Translations under genes and position numbers: made by a program
The notes under the pieces: generated by a model
Seen by the model: the letters and a program-made list of their open reading frames with translations, nothing else
Database searches by the model: none
Told to the model about the DNA's origin: nothing
Assembly: GCA_014529385.2 (NCBI GenBank)
Contig: CM043950.1
Location: 78,612,343 to 78,676,342 of the forward strand
Length of the DNA: 64,000 nucleotides
Direction: 5' to 3'
Origin: Adiantum capillus-veneris
Taxonomy: Eukaryota > Streptophyta > Polypodiopsida > Polypodiales > Pteridaceae
Shown here: in pieces, positions 37,855 to 48,476 of the stretch
Numbering within the stretch: the stretch's first letter is position 1
Layout: each line of letters opens with the position of its first letter

Positions 37855-40800
37855 ATGAGGATCGTCTCGTGGAACGTGCAGGGACTAGGTGGGCCCCAAT
37901 TTTAGCGACAACAGGGCCGATTGCGTCAGGAGCTTCAGTGTTTCCTTGAGGGAGGAGAGATTGATCTCCTTATGCTTCAGGAGCACCATTTGTCTGAGAG
38001 CCGCATTCGGCGATGTGGTCAGATTTTGCGTGGACGTTATGATACCTTTTGGTCAGCTGGTTTTTGACCTGGAGGCATCCAACGTGGGGTATGTATGACT
38101 ATTGCGGACTCATTGCAGCAGGCCATTGTGGGCAGAGGGATTATTGTGCCAGGCAGGGCTCAATGGATTACTATGCAGGTTCAGGGTGGCCTTGTGGGCT
38201 TCCTGAACATCTATGCGCCCAATGTGGCGAGTGCTCGTGCAGAGTTTTGGTCACAGATTGTTGAGTCTTTGCCACAGGTTGACCATTGGTGTGTAGGAGG
38301 GGACTTCAACATGTTGGAGGACCCTTCTGACGGGATCGGAGACAGCCATGCTACTGTGCATGGAGTCGAGTTAGCAGCTTGGGAGAGGTTGTGTATGACT
38401 TTGAGGGTCTTGGATACATGGCAGCATTCTGGCTTTGTGAGGCCTCTAGAGAGTCTTGCCTTCTCTAGATCTGACCGCAGAGTGGGAGGAGTGAATCTAT
38501 CGTGGATAGATCGCTTCTACACTAGTGACCACTTCAATGACTTGGGGGGATCAGTGGGCATCCTGGCAGGGACATCCTTCTCGGACCATGCACCAGTGAT
38601 CCTCACAGTGGCAGACAGGCAGAGGAGTGGGAGCACGATGCTTCGCATCCCAGAGATGGTCTTGTTTGACTCAGCACTCAGAGAGAGGGTAGAGGCTCTC
38701 TAGACAGAGGGCATGGATAGCCAAGCTCTACCTGCAGACGGAGTGGCCTTAGGCCTAGCTCAACTTAGCCACTTTTTTCTCTAGGAGTCTCTGGCTCGAC
38801 GGGCAGCATCGAGAGAGGAGGAGCAGTGTCTCAGACGAGGCATTGCTTCACTACAGAGGATGCAGGAGCAGCATCCAAACAGTCCATGGTTGGAGGAGCA
38901 GTTACAGCAGGCTCGACAGGAGCTTCCTTGCACAGAGGAGAGGCGTCATGAGTTTTCCTTTCACCGACAAGCATCTCAGTGGACTGAGGTGGGTGACAGA
39001 GTGACAGGTGCTTTTTTTGAGACAGTGGGACCTGGGCACTCGCATGCCAAGGTCAATCAGTTGAGGAGACCCGATAGTTCAATTGTTTGTGAGCCCGAGG
39101 ATATGCAAGCAGTTGCTATTGACTTTTATCATGAGTTATTTTTGGCTGGCCCCAGTCAGAAGTTAGAGCGACAGGATGCATGCAAGGAGTAGGTTTGGGC
39201 AAAGACGCCTTGTCTTGTGACTGAGGAGATGCGCTAGAGGCTAGAGATGCCTCTTCAGCTTGAGGAGCTGCACACAGCTCTTAGGGCCCTCCCTCGTCGT
39301 AGCTGTCCAGGTAAGGATGGGTTTTCTCCTTGGAGTACTGGGACCTGCTTGGCCCAGATTTTTGTAGTGCCTTTCAGTACATTCTGCACACAGGAGTGAT
39401 GCCGGATAGCATGAGTGAGGGCCTAATTTACCTCATTCCAAAGGAGGGTGGCTCCTTGGATGAGATTCAACAGTGGCGCCCCATCACCATCCTCAACTCA
39501 GCCTACAAAATTCTTGCCAAGGCTCTGAGTTTGAGGATTCAGCCACTTTTGGAGAGCCTTATACATGGGACTCAGACAGGTTTTGTCAAGGAACGCAGTA
39601 TCCTTGACAACATCTTCACTTTCTGGGAGGCTTTTGCCCTGGCACGGCTCCGTGGGGAGGACCTTGTGATTCTTCTTCTCGATTTTGAGAAGGCATACGA
39701 CAGAGTTGACTGGGACTTTCTAGAGGGCACGCTACGCACGATGGGATTCTCAGATGCTTGGATCAGAGGGGTGTCAGCTTTGTACAGACACAGGCTCACA
39801 GTCAGGTGCTTTTGGCAGGAGGTAGAGGTGAGCGCTTCATGCTCACAAGATCAGTCAGAAAAGGTTGTCCTCTTGCCCCCTTTCTCTTTCTGTTCTATGC
39901 GGAGGTGATGAGCAGATTTTTGGTGTCACAGCAGGTTGGTCTGAGGGGCTTAGCACTCCCTATACGGGGAGATGAGCTTCTGGGCGCTAAGTTTGCCGAC
40001 AACTCAGCCTTGTACTTAGAGGGCCAGGAGGCCAATCTACACAGATGTGAGCAGGCTTTAGAGACCTTCTGCTGTGCATCGGGCGCACTGATCAACTGGA
40101 GAAAGACAGTGTCTTTCTCTGTTGGCAGTGCTCCTGTGCCAGATTGGATGCCAGGAGAGGGTTTCAGGTGGATTCCTCCAGAGACTGCAGTTCGGTACTT
40201 GGGTTGTCAGGTTGGTTTGGACTTGTCCCCCGAGCAGCAGATTGCTCCTCTTCTCCTATCCATCAGGAGAAAGCTTTTACATTGGAGCTCAGCACGACTT
40301 TCGCTGGCTGGTAGAGTAGTAGTTGCCAAACAGGTGCTGTTGGTGACTATGTGGTACATCACTTCTTGCTGGATCTTCTCGAGTTCTTGTTTCAGCCAGG
40401 TAGAGAGGATGATCAAGAACTTCCTTTGGTCAGGTCGCGACACTCAGATTTCCCGAGCCAAGGTGGCTTGGTCGGTCATCACACTTCCTTGTTCTCAGGG
40501 AGGTCTTGGGATCATTGATCCAACATAGCAGAGCAGAGCCCTTCTTGGGAAGTTCGTCGTCAGAGGACTTCTTCCAGGCGAGCAGCCCTGGAAGGAGTTC
40601 TTGCTGCAGAGGCTTCGTGCCAAGGTGCCTCAGTCAGGAGGCCCTTGGCAACCTTCAACCAGATGGATCTTTACAGATTTGCGCCGAGTTGGTTTGAGCA
40701 GGAGACTGGAGGACCGATTCGCTGTGAGTTTGCTTCGATCTTGGGAGCTCTTACGGCGTGGCCTAGAGCAGAGACAGCCGATGTGCACGGAGGAGCGCCT

Positions 40801-42184
40801 ACGGCAGCCCCTAGTCTGGAACCCCATGGTTAGCACTCAGAGAGGCCACTTGATTGGGAGTCGGTCTCATGTTTCTTGGGGTCCCATGGCAACAGGTCCA
40901 GCGCGCTCTCTAGGTGACTAGCTAGAGTTCACAGGTTTGTCAGAGGAGGTGCACGCTGTCCAGCTACAGGGCATGAGAGCGGTGCAGAGCATGTGTTAGG
41001 ACATCTCAGAGTCAGTTCCAGCTGAGTGGCTCACGCCTCTCGAGCCAGTAGCACCCCGGTGGATGGGAGCCTTCATACGGCTGGAGGTTCTCATTTTAGT
41101 GAGGGATTGCTCAGAGACTGTCGCAGCCCTGTTCTTCGAGCTTCAGGGTGGGGGACGATTACAGCGAGTTGCAGTAGAGGCCCCGCAGGTATCAGAGTGT
41201 TGTTTCCAAAGGATCCGAGTTGTGGGCATCTGTGGGAGGACTTGCGTCATAGACCCTGACCCAACAGCTCTTGAGACTGGACACTGGAGACTATGGGCTT
41301 GGGAGTGTTTTCCACTGGCACGAGAACAGTGGGATCTTGGTGAGTGGCTATGGAGGGACCCCTTCTCTTCTGCAGACCGCCCAGGAGTCCCTTATTTCAA
41401 TACACTGTTCGGCTTGGACGTCATATACTTGCAGCACAGAGAGAGGCCCGCCCCGTTGCAGCACCTCATTGGCAGGAGGAGGGCCTCATAGTCGAGTTCT
41501 TGGCAGTTTTTTGGCAGAGGCTATGGGACTCCAGACAGCCGAGGCGCGTCACTTTGTTCCAGTGGTGGTTGGTTGCACACAGAGCCACAGCAGTAGGGAG
41601 CCGGCTTGTGCATAGTGGTCTCTCGGCTGCATGTGCTGCCTGTGACCAGTTGGTGGAGAGTTAGCGTCACTGTCTTTGGGACTGTCCCTCGGCCCAGTAG
41701 GTGTGGCTACGAGTTCTTCAGATGATGCCTGCCCTCTCCACGGCTTGACACTACACTTGGGGGGCAGCGGCTTGGTCCACCCTCACGGGCCCGGCACTTC
41801 AGTTTGAGCTATCTTCCACCAACAGGATGATAGTGATGTAGGGGGGGCGACCTACACTCCAGCCTGCTACAGAGCTTACTCCACAGGAGTGGTGCAGTGA
41901 GAGAGAGGAGTGTTGGGAGCTCATCAACGGCCCGCTGTTTCCGCATCTTTGAGGCTCGCCCTGTGCCACCAGCAGAGACTGTTCGTGACTTTTGGCTAGA
42001 GCTGATCCATACTCTCAGAGGACAGCTTGAGGGACTACACGGCAGCTCCGACCGCATGCGGGAGCGCCGCGAGGCTTTCCTTCGACTCTGGCACCCTGGG
42101 CCTTTCTACACCATAGTCCAGGGGGTGCTCAGATGGCACTATTGTTCACCTGTGTGGCTCTTCCCTCCTCCCAGCTCTTGATTT
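37855..42184 (+). pseudogene. LINE G ORF2 (endonuclease, RT, zinc-binding domain)
   Basis: Starts MRIVSWNVQGLGG at 37855 with an in-frame TAG soon after. Endonuclease motifs: LMLQEHHLSESRIRR, HWCVGGDFNMLED (about 38286-38325), SDHAPVILTV (about 38581). RT motifs: SEGLIYLIPKEGG, WRPITILNSAYKILAKAL, GTQTGFVKERSILDNIF, ILLLDFEKAYDRVDW; the frame then shifts near 39830 to VRKGCPLAPFLFLF and KFADNSALYL. The catalytic pair is Asp-Asn (AAC at 40001-40003), not Asp-Asp. C-terminal zf-RVT-like region: LWDSRQPRRVTLFQWWLVAH and a Cys/His cluster near 41625-41690. At least three frames and many stops are needed to read it. Confidence 0.88.
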
Positions 42185-42327
42185 AGCCTCATTGTATATA
42201 TGTTGTTTCTTCATTGGGAGAGTCTCCCCATCATGCTTGTTGTAGCCCTCTCTTGCAGAGGTGGATGTAGCCCTATGGACAGTTTTCATTAACTAATAGA
42301 AAGATCTTTTGCTCGGGAAAAAAAAAA

Positions 42328-43160
42328 TTGTGTACGATGAAATATGTTGCAAGTTTGTGGTGCCACTGGAGCTACTTTCATATAAGGGGCCAGGATTTCG
42401 AGCTAAACTGCTAAATTTTTTATGTGCGAAGATGAAGATTAGGCACCAGCATACCACTTCTTATTATCCGCAGTGTAATGGCTTAAATGAAAGATTCAAT
42501 GGTGAGTTGGTGCAAATTCTTTCGAAAGTGACAGAGCACCAAGGAAAGAATTGGGATTTGGAATTGCCTAGTGCATTATGGGCTTACCGTACTTTGGTGA
42601 AGACAGGTACAGGGTTTACTCCATTTCATTTGGTGTATGGAAAGGAAGCACTATTGCCTGTGGAAGTAGAGTTGGCTGCCGTCAAGATGTTAGAGAAGTT
42701 GCTTGGGCCGCCTAGTGATGCATTCAAAGAGAGGCTCTTACAGTTACAGGAGGTTCAGTTGGATAGGATGAGTGCATTGGAACATTATGGGCAAATGTAG
42801 GATAAGGCTTTGGCAAAGATAAATGAAAAGGTCCAAAGTAAGGGTATCAGGAAGCATGATTTGGTTTTGCGCTACAACAATAAGCTGGACAACACCTTCC
42901 AAAAGAAGTTTCAAATTAAGTGGGAAGGCCCTTTCAAGGTAGTGGAGTGTTTTCCGAATGGTACATATCAGTTGGCTAACCTAGATGGGATTCTACATAA
43001 GTCAAGGGTAAATCGATTGCGTCTTAAATTGTATCATGCTAGATTGATGATGGTGCAACAAGATGAGATGTCTGTGGAGCAAGTAATGCTGGTCAGGGAT
43101 GAGGATACCTGTGACACGGCGAGCCTCATATCTCTTTTTGCTGCTGCTTATCATGAATGA
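42328..43160 (+). pseudogene. Element C integrase core and C-terminal domain
   Basis: Continues the integrase from 35457: YDEICCKFVVPLELLSYKGP. Here TAT at 42381-42383 gives Tyr where A and other relatives have the second catalytic Asp (SDRGPGF). The third residue is kept (YYPQCNGLNERFNGEL), as is FTPFHLVYGKEALLPVEVEL, a signature of Tat-type integrases. After TAG 42798-42800 the C-terminal domain follows (FQIKWEGPFKVVECFPNGTY, ILHKSRVNRLRLK). The frame ends at 43160. Confidence 0.88.
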
Positions 43161-43171
43161 TCTAACAGGCT

Positions 43172-43188
43172 AGGGGATGGGCAAATTA
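43172..43188 (+). other. Element C polypurine tract
   Basis: AGGGGATGGGCAAATTA directly before the 3' LTR; purine-rich as required. Confidence 0.65.
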
Positions 43189-44330
43189 TGTCAGGAGTTT
43201 TTTGGAGCAAGCGATTGCGCATATGTACATACCCATGCATGGTGCATTAAATAAAGGATTGCCCATTTTCCAGAGCCAGGTGGTTACGTGGGGCCCACAT
43301 GTGTACAGGTAGGACAACATGTACATAGTGCATGGATTTTCACTATTACCAGTACCAGTGTGTTTTTTCTACAATAACGAGGAGTTGGTAGCGTGTAAAA
43401 CTTCTCGATGGAGCTATCCGCGGGCCGACGACATGAGGTAAGCAGATGCGTCAGATGGCATCTAGTGGCATCAGGAGGTCGAATGAGGTCAATACTTGCA
43501 CGCGGAGAAGTACGGACACAACGTGGGTGTTTTCTTGTGATAATTATGCAGAAAAATCATCATGAGGACCATAGTTTGGAGCCACTTCACGTGGTGGTGG
43601 GATGCATTATTGAAACAAGTTGAGTGCCAGGTGTGCGGATGATGCAAAAGGGTGACAACTATGCACTGCAAGGTCAGTTTTTTGGCCTGTTCGGGATCCG
43701 TTTGAGGTCATCTAAAAGGCCAAGGATACCCAACTAAAAAAGCTAAGTGTGGAAACTGAAAAACCACAGAGAAGACCAGAAAAAACGTGGAGAAGAGAGG
43801 AGGAACAGCCGTAACTGTCTTTTAGGGGTTTTTGGAGTCTGTTTTGGCTGTAAACTGTTCATCCGAGGTCGGATTTGAGCACTTTGACATTGTAGACAGG
43901 GGTTTTGGGCCGTTCTGGACGCGATGGCGCTGTCCATTTTGCCAAATTACTCACTCTTTTTCTACTGTTTTGGCTGTGTAAGTTTCTCCTATGAGCGAAG
44001 CTTCTGCTCCAATTTGTGATTGTACCTCGCATACTTTACCCATATTGTGTGAGCTATTTGCCCCATTGGTGTTGGCGCAAGCTCTATTGTATCAAAGCAT
44101 CAGAAATTCTGCTCTTTTGAGCTGAGTTTTTTGGGTGTGTGTGTGTGTCTCTCTCTGTGTGGAGTGGGTAAGTGGATAGTCTCTCTCCTCTCACTCCATC
44201 GGTGTGTTCCCTGTCTCGGCCAGGTGTGTGGTGTAAGCCAAGTGGTGCCCCATAGTGTGTGTGTGTATCATTTCAAGAGTGTGTGTTGGGTCATTATAGA
44301 GGCGTTGTGTGTGTTTCCATCCCGCTCACA
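43189..44330 (+). repeat. Element C 3' LTR (1,142 bp)
   Basis: Partner of 4098-5243, TGTCAGGAG to CCCGCTCACA. Followed by ACAGT, the right copy of the target duplication. Confidence 0.92.
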
Positions 44331-44640
44331 ACAGTATATTCAAAGTGGCCATACCTTGTGCGAAAGGCTGTCTTCCATTCATCACCTTCTTTGATTCTGA
44401 CTAGGTTGTAAGCACTATGAAGGTCTATTTTGTAAATATTCTTGCCTTGCCAAGGCACTCAAGAAGCTCTGGGATCAAGGGAAGGGGATAGTGATTCTTG
44501 ACGTTGATCTTATTCAGGTCCCTATAATCCACGCACATCCGGAGAGTTTCGTCCTTCTTTTTTGCAAAGAGTATTGGAGCTCCTGCTGGGGACTTTGAAT
44601 GTTGTATGAACCCCTTAGCAACATTCTCATCAATATTTTT
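44331..44640 (-). pseudogene. Element B RT, N-terminal half
   Basis: The minus-strand reading after the TGA at 44641-44643 gives [51 protein letters not shown] and GKARIFTK, with a frame break in the following part, then GHFEYTV at the insertion of C. This is the fingers region of a Ty3 RT. The other half is at 3640-4097. Confidence 0.85.
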
Positions 44641-45486
44641 TCATAATTCTACCAATTCATCTTGAGATAGCTTGTATATTGGGCCAAAAGGGGGTTGGGT
44701 TCCTTCTTGAAGCTCTATAGCACAATCATAGGGTCGAGGCTCCGGTAAGAAGTCTGCATTCTTCTTCTCAAAACCATCATTGTAATCTTGATATTGACGT
44801 GGCAATACCTGCATGATTTTTGTTGTCGACGTGTCGGTTGGTGTTGCAAATATCAAGAAAGTTGGATACTTTTTGGTTGCACGCATGAAGACCTTGGCTC
44901 TAAGATATATAGTCCTATTATGCCTTCCTCTCTTCTTTTGGACTTTTCGTGGTTCAATTCTCCAAGCCCTCCAATCGATGTGAGGATTATGTAATTCAAG
45001 CCACGGTAGCCCAATAACAATTGGACTACTTGGGCTTTGTATAATATTGAACGCTATGCTTGAAACATGCTCCTTCAATGTCACTTCTATCAGGCGAGTT
45101 TCATACCTGTCATCCCCTGAAGCGAGGGGACGCCCATCAATGACTTCTACAGTTGCTGGATTAGACTTCTCCACAAGTGGTAATCCTTGTTCTTTTGCAA
45201 ATTCTTTTTCCATGAAGCACGCCGTTGCGCCTGAATCTAGTAATGCTTCACAATCCATGTGCCTACCCGGCATATGGATCTTGACTGGTAGCATAAAACT
45301 TGAAGTGGAATCAACGGGAAGAAAGAGACCTTTTTTTTCTTGTCTTTTGTCCAACCAGTCGGTCCCTATTGGGGTTGGACGTCCATGTTTTCCGAACACG
45401 TTGAGGCCATTGCACCATGAACCTTCATCCTTCTCTTCCTTGGACACTGTTGAACTATGTGCCCTTGCTCTCCGCAATACATACAT
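44641..45486 (-). pseudogene. Element B protease and start of RT
   Basis: First ATG 45486, overlapping gag by 121 bases in another frame, which suggests a gag-pol frameshift. It contains the retropepsin ALLDSGATACFMEKEFA (about 45250) with canonical Asp-Ser-Gly, then VIGLPWLELHNPHIDW, and leads into RT with LQEGTQPPFGPIYKLSQDEL. It stops at TGA 44641-44643 where tryptophan would fit (VELWK-like). Confidence 0.87.
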
Positions 45487-46376
45487 AAGCCATTAATGCA
45501 TCGCCTTTGCTTCTCCTGGGCTGAGAAGGGTTGAAACCGTGCTGAATCAATTTGCATGGGCTCGACGCTTGATTCATGGCCCTGTTGAGGTGTATAGCCA
45601 TTATGTGTCACTTCTATTTGGGGTCGCAATGTTGCCCCAAGATGCCTCTCTTGTCTCCTCTCAAATAGTCGATTATCACATTCTATTGCTTGAGAGATGA
45701 ACTCGCTTAGTGTGTGAACCTTTGGCATAGTCAATAAAAGATTATTTACGTCATCCTTTAATCCCCACCAAAATTGGCTAATGAAATATTCCTCATGCCA
45801 AGTCAGATCACAAGTGAGCTGCTGGAATTCGGATGCATAGACGGATGCAGGTCTTGATCCTTGGTGGAGATTTCTAAGTTTGGTTTCAGCAACCCTTGAT
45901 CTATCAATATCCCCAAAGGTTGCAGAGAACTCCCGCACAAAAGCTTCAAAGTCATGAAGGAGAGGAGATTCTTTTTCAAGTAAGGGAGCAAACCAAGAGA
46001 GAGCCGTACCCGAGAGGAGGGTCCCAATAAGGCCTACTTGAGAGGCACCATCTGGATAACGCTCTCGTTGCATTCGAATGAAGAGACGCACTTGTTGGAG
46101 AAAACCTCTAAACTTTGATCTAGTCCCATCAAATTTTTCAGGCATGCTGACCTTCAGCTCCTTCTTATATTGTTGAGAATAGCTGGATCTTGCAGCTTGT
46201 GCTTGATGTGTGCTTGTCTCTTGAAGCTCTTGAATTTGACGTTGAAGATCTTGCAACGCTGGTCCCAAGATTAGGGGTTTCCTTGCTTGAAGTTGAGCGT
46301 TACTCTCGCAGAGTTCTTGTAACTGATCTTGGATGCTTTGCAATGCGTTGATGAGACCTTCCATCGTCGGCTCCAT
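45366..46376 (-). CDS. Element B Gag (336 residues)
   Basis: The ATG at 46376 opens MEPTMEGLINALQSIQDQLQ, a predicted coiled coil (to about residue 70). It has the Ty3 gag fold (KVSMPEKFDGTRSKFRGFL, GTLLSGTALSWFAPLLEKES, FWWGLKDDVNNLLL) and one zinc knuckle CMYCGEQGHIVQQC (about 45429-45470). This is the one B gene that is still open from end to end. It lies just downstream (minus strand) of the primer site. Confidence 0.9.
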   Translation of the reverse strand: MEPTMEGLINALQSIQDQLQELCESNAQLQARKPLILGPALQDLQRQIQELQETSTHQAQAARSSYSQQYKKELKVSMPEKFDGTRSKFRGFLQQVRLFIRMQRERYPDGASQVGLIGTLLSGTALSWFAPLLEKESPLLHDFEAFVREFSATFGDIDRSRVAETKLRNLHQGSRPASVYASEFQQLTCDLTWHEEYFISQFWWGLKDDVNNLLLTMPKVHTLSEFISQAIECDNRLFERRQERHLGATLRPQIEVTHNGYTPQQGHESSVEPMQIDSARFQPFSAQEKQRRCINGLCMYCGEQGHIVQQCPRKRRMKVHGAMASTCSENMDVQPQ

Positions 46377-46392
46377 GATGGCTTGAGAAGAT

Positions 46393-46416
46393 TAAGAGAT
46401 GGTAGTCTTGCCAAAC
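46393..46416 (-). other. Element B primer binding site region
   Basis: The minus strand reads GTTTGGCAAGACTACC directly after the 5' LTR end. TGGCAAGACTACC would pair with a tRNA 3' end (CCA), but not with initiator Met; I cannot name the tRNA. Confidence 0.5.
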
Positions 46417-46435
46417 TGTTATGAGCGTGTATAGA
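46417..46435 (-). repeat. Element B 5' LTR, end fragment left of element I
   Basis: TGTTATGAGCGTGTATAGA is the terminal 19 bp of the 5' LTR of B, separated from the remainder (55263-55843) by element I. Its last five bases ATAGA are the target duplication. Confidence 0.9.
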
Positions 46436-48061
46436 TGTCATAAAATCTAATATCTAACTAACCCAAATGATTTTCTCATATTAAATTGATCACTTAATGT
46501 GGGAGAATAAACGGGAACAAGTGTTAAGATATAGGTATGTGCTTTTAGATCTATCTCAACACGGGGCCAATGTAAAGGGGCCCAAAAGGGAGATGGTCTA
46601 TCAAAGAGCAAGGCTAACCAATGGAGCATAAGACCTTAGGGTTAGCTTCATTGAAGACCTCCAATAAATGTGTGTAAAAGTCCTTTTGACCTTAAGTAAG
46701 CTAGGGCTGAGCTTGAGGTGGGAACCCGGCCCAAGCTCGAGGTGCTTGTCCTGCTTGAGGTGCTTGTCATGCTTGAGGTGTTTTTCATGCTTGAGGTGCT
46801 TGATTAAGATGCTTGAGGTGCTTGACTGGCTCCATGCTTGAGGTGCTTGACTTGCTGCATGATTAAAGTACTTGAGGTGCCTTGAGAAGCTTGCCTGAGA
46901 TGCTTGTGGGAACCCCCCCTAGTTCAAGTGCTTTGTCATGCTTGGTGAGTAAGGTGCTTGATCACCTAAAAGTCAAAAGCATTCCTACAAGAGGGGGGGC
47001 GAGCCCTTTTCCTAGGGCCTAGAGAGAGAACACCCACTCACACACACAAGGGAAGCCCATCTTGAAGAGGCAGCAAGGACACATGTCAGGCCCCTACCCA
47101 TGTTACCTTCATGTGTTGCTTGAAGCCTATTGGCTAGGCTTCAAAGGGGTCCAATGATAAATTACATGAATTATCTAATTGTTTTAGCATTTATCAAGTC
47201 CTCTCTCTCTCAAAGGGGAAAGGGGGACACTTGTCCCAAGGCTACCCATGTTGCTTGTAATGGCTCCTGCTTGTGATTGGCTAGGCCTGGAGGGGTCCAA
47301 TGAGCTTCAGGCATGAGCTACAAGGGGGGGTCGACCCAAGCAAGCTAGGGGGGTGCCTAGGGGTATACTCACCCGCACACACTCACAAGCACTCTCATTG
47401 TGTGATATGCAAAGTGCAAGAGCTCCCTCTCCAAGCAAGTAGAGGTTGAGAGCCTACACCAACACTCTTGGCTATGGAGTGCAAATCCAACCAAGAGCCA
47501 TGCTTCAATGCTTAAGCTTTCCATCTCCTTCTTCTTCATTACTATGCTATTATGTATGCTAGCAACAAGAGTATGATAAGTGAGGAACTAATTCTTTCTC
47601 TTACGAAATGTTTCTTCTTCCTCTTCCCTACCCTCATTCCCTGCTAGCTCTCTCCACCTTCGAAGGTGTTTGAGGTCTTGGGACTGAGGCTTGGGATAGT
47701 TAAAGCTTTCTTCAAGTTTATGTTATGTTTGTGGTGCATGAAGCCTTCCATCTTCATGGCATCACCTAGGTCACAAGGAACACAAAGACTGTATTGTAAC
47801 AAGTCTCTCTTTATGGGAGAAATCATAATACAAATGCCTATTGGAGGGGGGACTGGCACCACATAAATCCGGTCCTCAATTGTTGTCATGTTCTCTAAAC
47901 TCTCTCTCTTGCAAAAGTATTGTCTATGCCAAGTTAACTAATTGCTATGATTATGTTGCTATCTTCAATTATGTATACCCGCTATGCTCACAAAATCATT
48001 TCTTGAAAGTACTCTCATTAAATTCCGCTATTCTCAAATTGAATAGGCAAATTCCATTACA
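46436..48061 (+). repeat. Element I 5' LTR (1,626 bp)
   Basis: TGTCATAAAATC to AATTCCATTACA. It holds tandem units GCTTGAGGTGCTTGTCAT-like at about 46733-46870. Open frames seen on both strands are short and lack motifs. Confidence 0.95.
46733..46875 (+). repeat. 18-bp tandem repeats in element I LTR
   Basis: Repeats of CTTGAGGTGCTTGTCATG type. The 3' LTR copy (about 53926-54077) has one extra unit, so this array has changed since insertion. Confidence 0.85.
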
Positions 48062-48476
48062 TTGGTATCGGAGCATTTGGTTTCTCTTTTCTTGCTTAAG
48101 AAGAGAGGTCCTTAAGTAGCCTATAAATGGTTGATGTTGTTAATTATAATAGAGTAAGTGGAACTGGGATCTAATATCGGTTTTGTTAAGCCCACTATGT
48201 GGGGGATGGTGCACACCTCGGGAGCTTTGGACTTAATAATGGAGTCTTTTTAGACTTGCCTACGGCTTTACCATTATTGATCCATAAGAAGTCCGAAAGG
48301 AGCTAGCCCTTGGCAACTCTGCTATGTTAGACCTACTCCTCTACTCTCTATAATTAACCACTTTGAGCTGTGGGTGTAGATACTTAAGAGCCGATTTTCA
48401 AAGGCTAAGAGGAGTGGCAACTAAGGTTTTGAATTTCCAAAGCATACACTAAGTACATACATAAAATTTTGTTAAC
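48062..48476 (+). other. Element I primer site and leader
   Basis: TTGGTATCGGAGC (TGGTATCAGAGC with A to G) follows the LTR. The leader of about 400 bp has no gene. Confidence 0.85.

Larger units (their letters stand above)
35458..42327 (+). mobile_element. Element G: LINE with poly(A) tail and 14-bp target duplication
   Basis: It is flanked by TTGTGTACGATGAA at 35444-35457 and 42328-42341 and ends in ten A residues, the marks of target-primed reverse transcription. It is 6,870 bp and apparently full length: pyrimidine-rich 5' region with a 28-C run, ORF1 with a zinc knuckle, and ORF2 with AP-type endonuclease, RT and a terminal zinc-binding domain. It has many stops and frameshifts and a changed RT active site, so it is dead. 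The perfect 14-bp duplication suggests it is not very old. Confidence 0.93.
4098..44330 (+). mobile_element. Element C: Tat-like Ty3 LTR retrotransposon, split by F, D and G
   Basis: It is bounded by 1.14-kb LTRs and inserted in the RT gene of B. The duplication is imperfect: ACGGT at 4094-4098 against ACAGT at 44331-44335, the left copy overlapping the first LTR base. Order on the + strand: LTR, TGGCGCC primer site, leader, gag with one zinc knuckle, protease, acidic linker, RT, RNase H, archaeal-type RNase H, integrase, polypurine tract, LTR. The second RNase H is the hallmark of the Tat lineage. The three nested elements are in gag (F), RT (D) and integrase (G). Without them C would be about 8.6 kb. 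Several stops, frameshifts and a lost catalytic residue make it inactive. Confidence 0.92.

Noticed and set aside
47644-47889. Paired frames on opposite strands in the LTRs of I (also 54845-55090)
   Set aside because: Present in both LTRs only because the LTRs are duplicates; no motif, no start context, overlapping on both strands.
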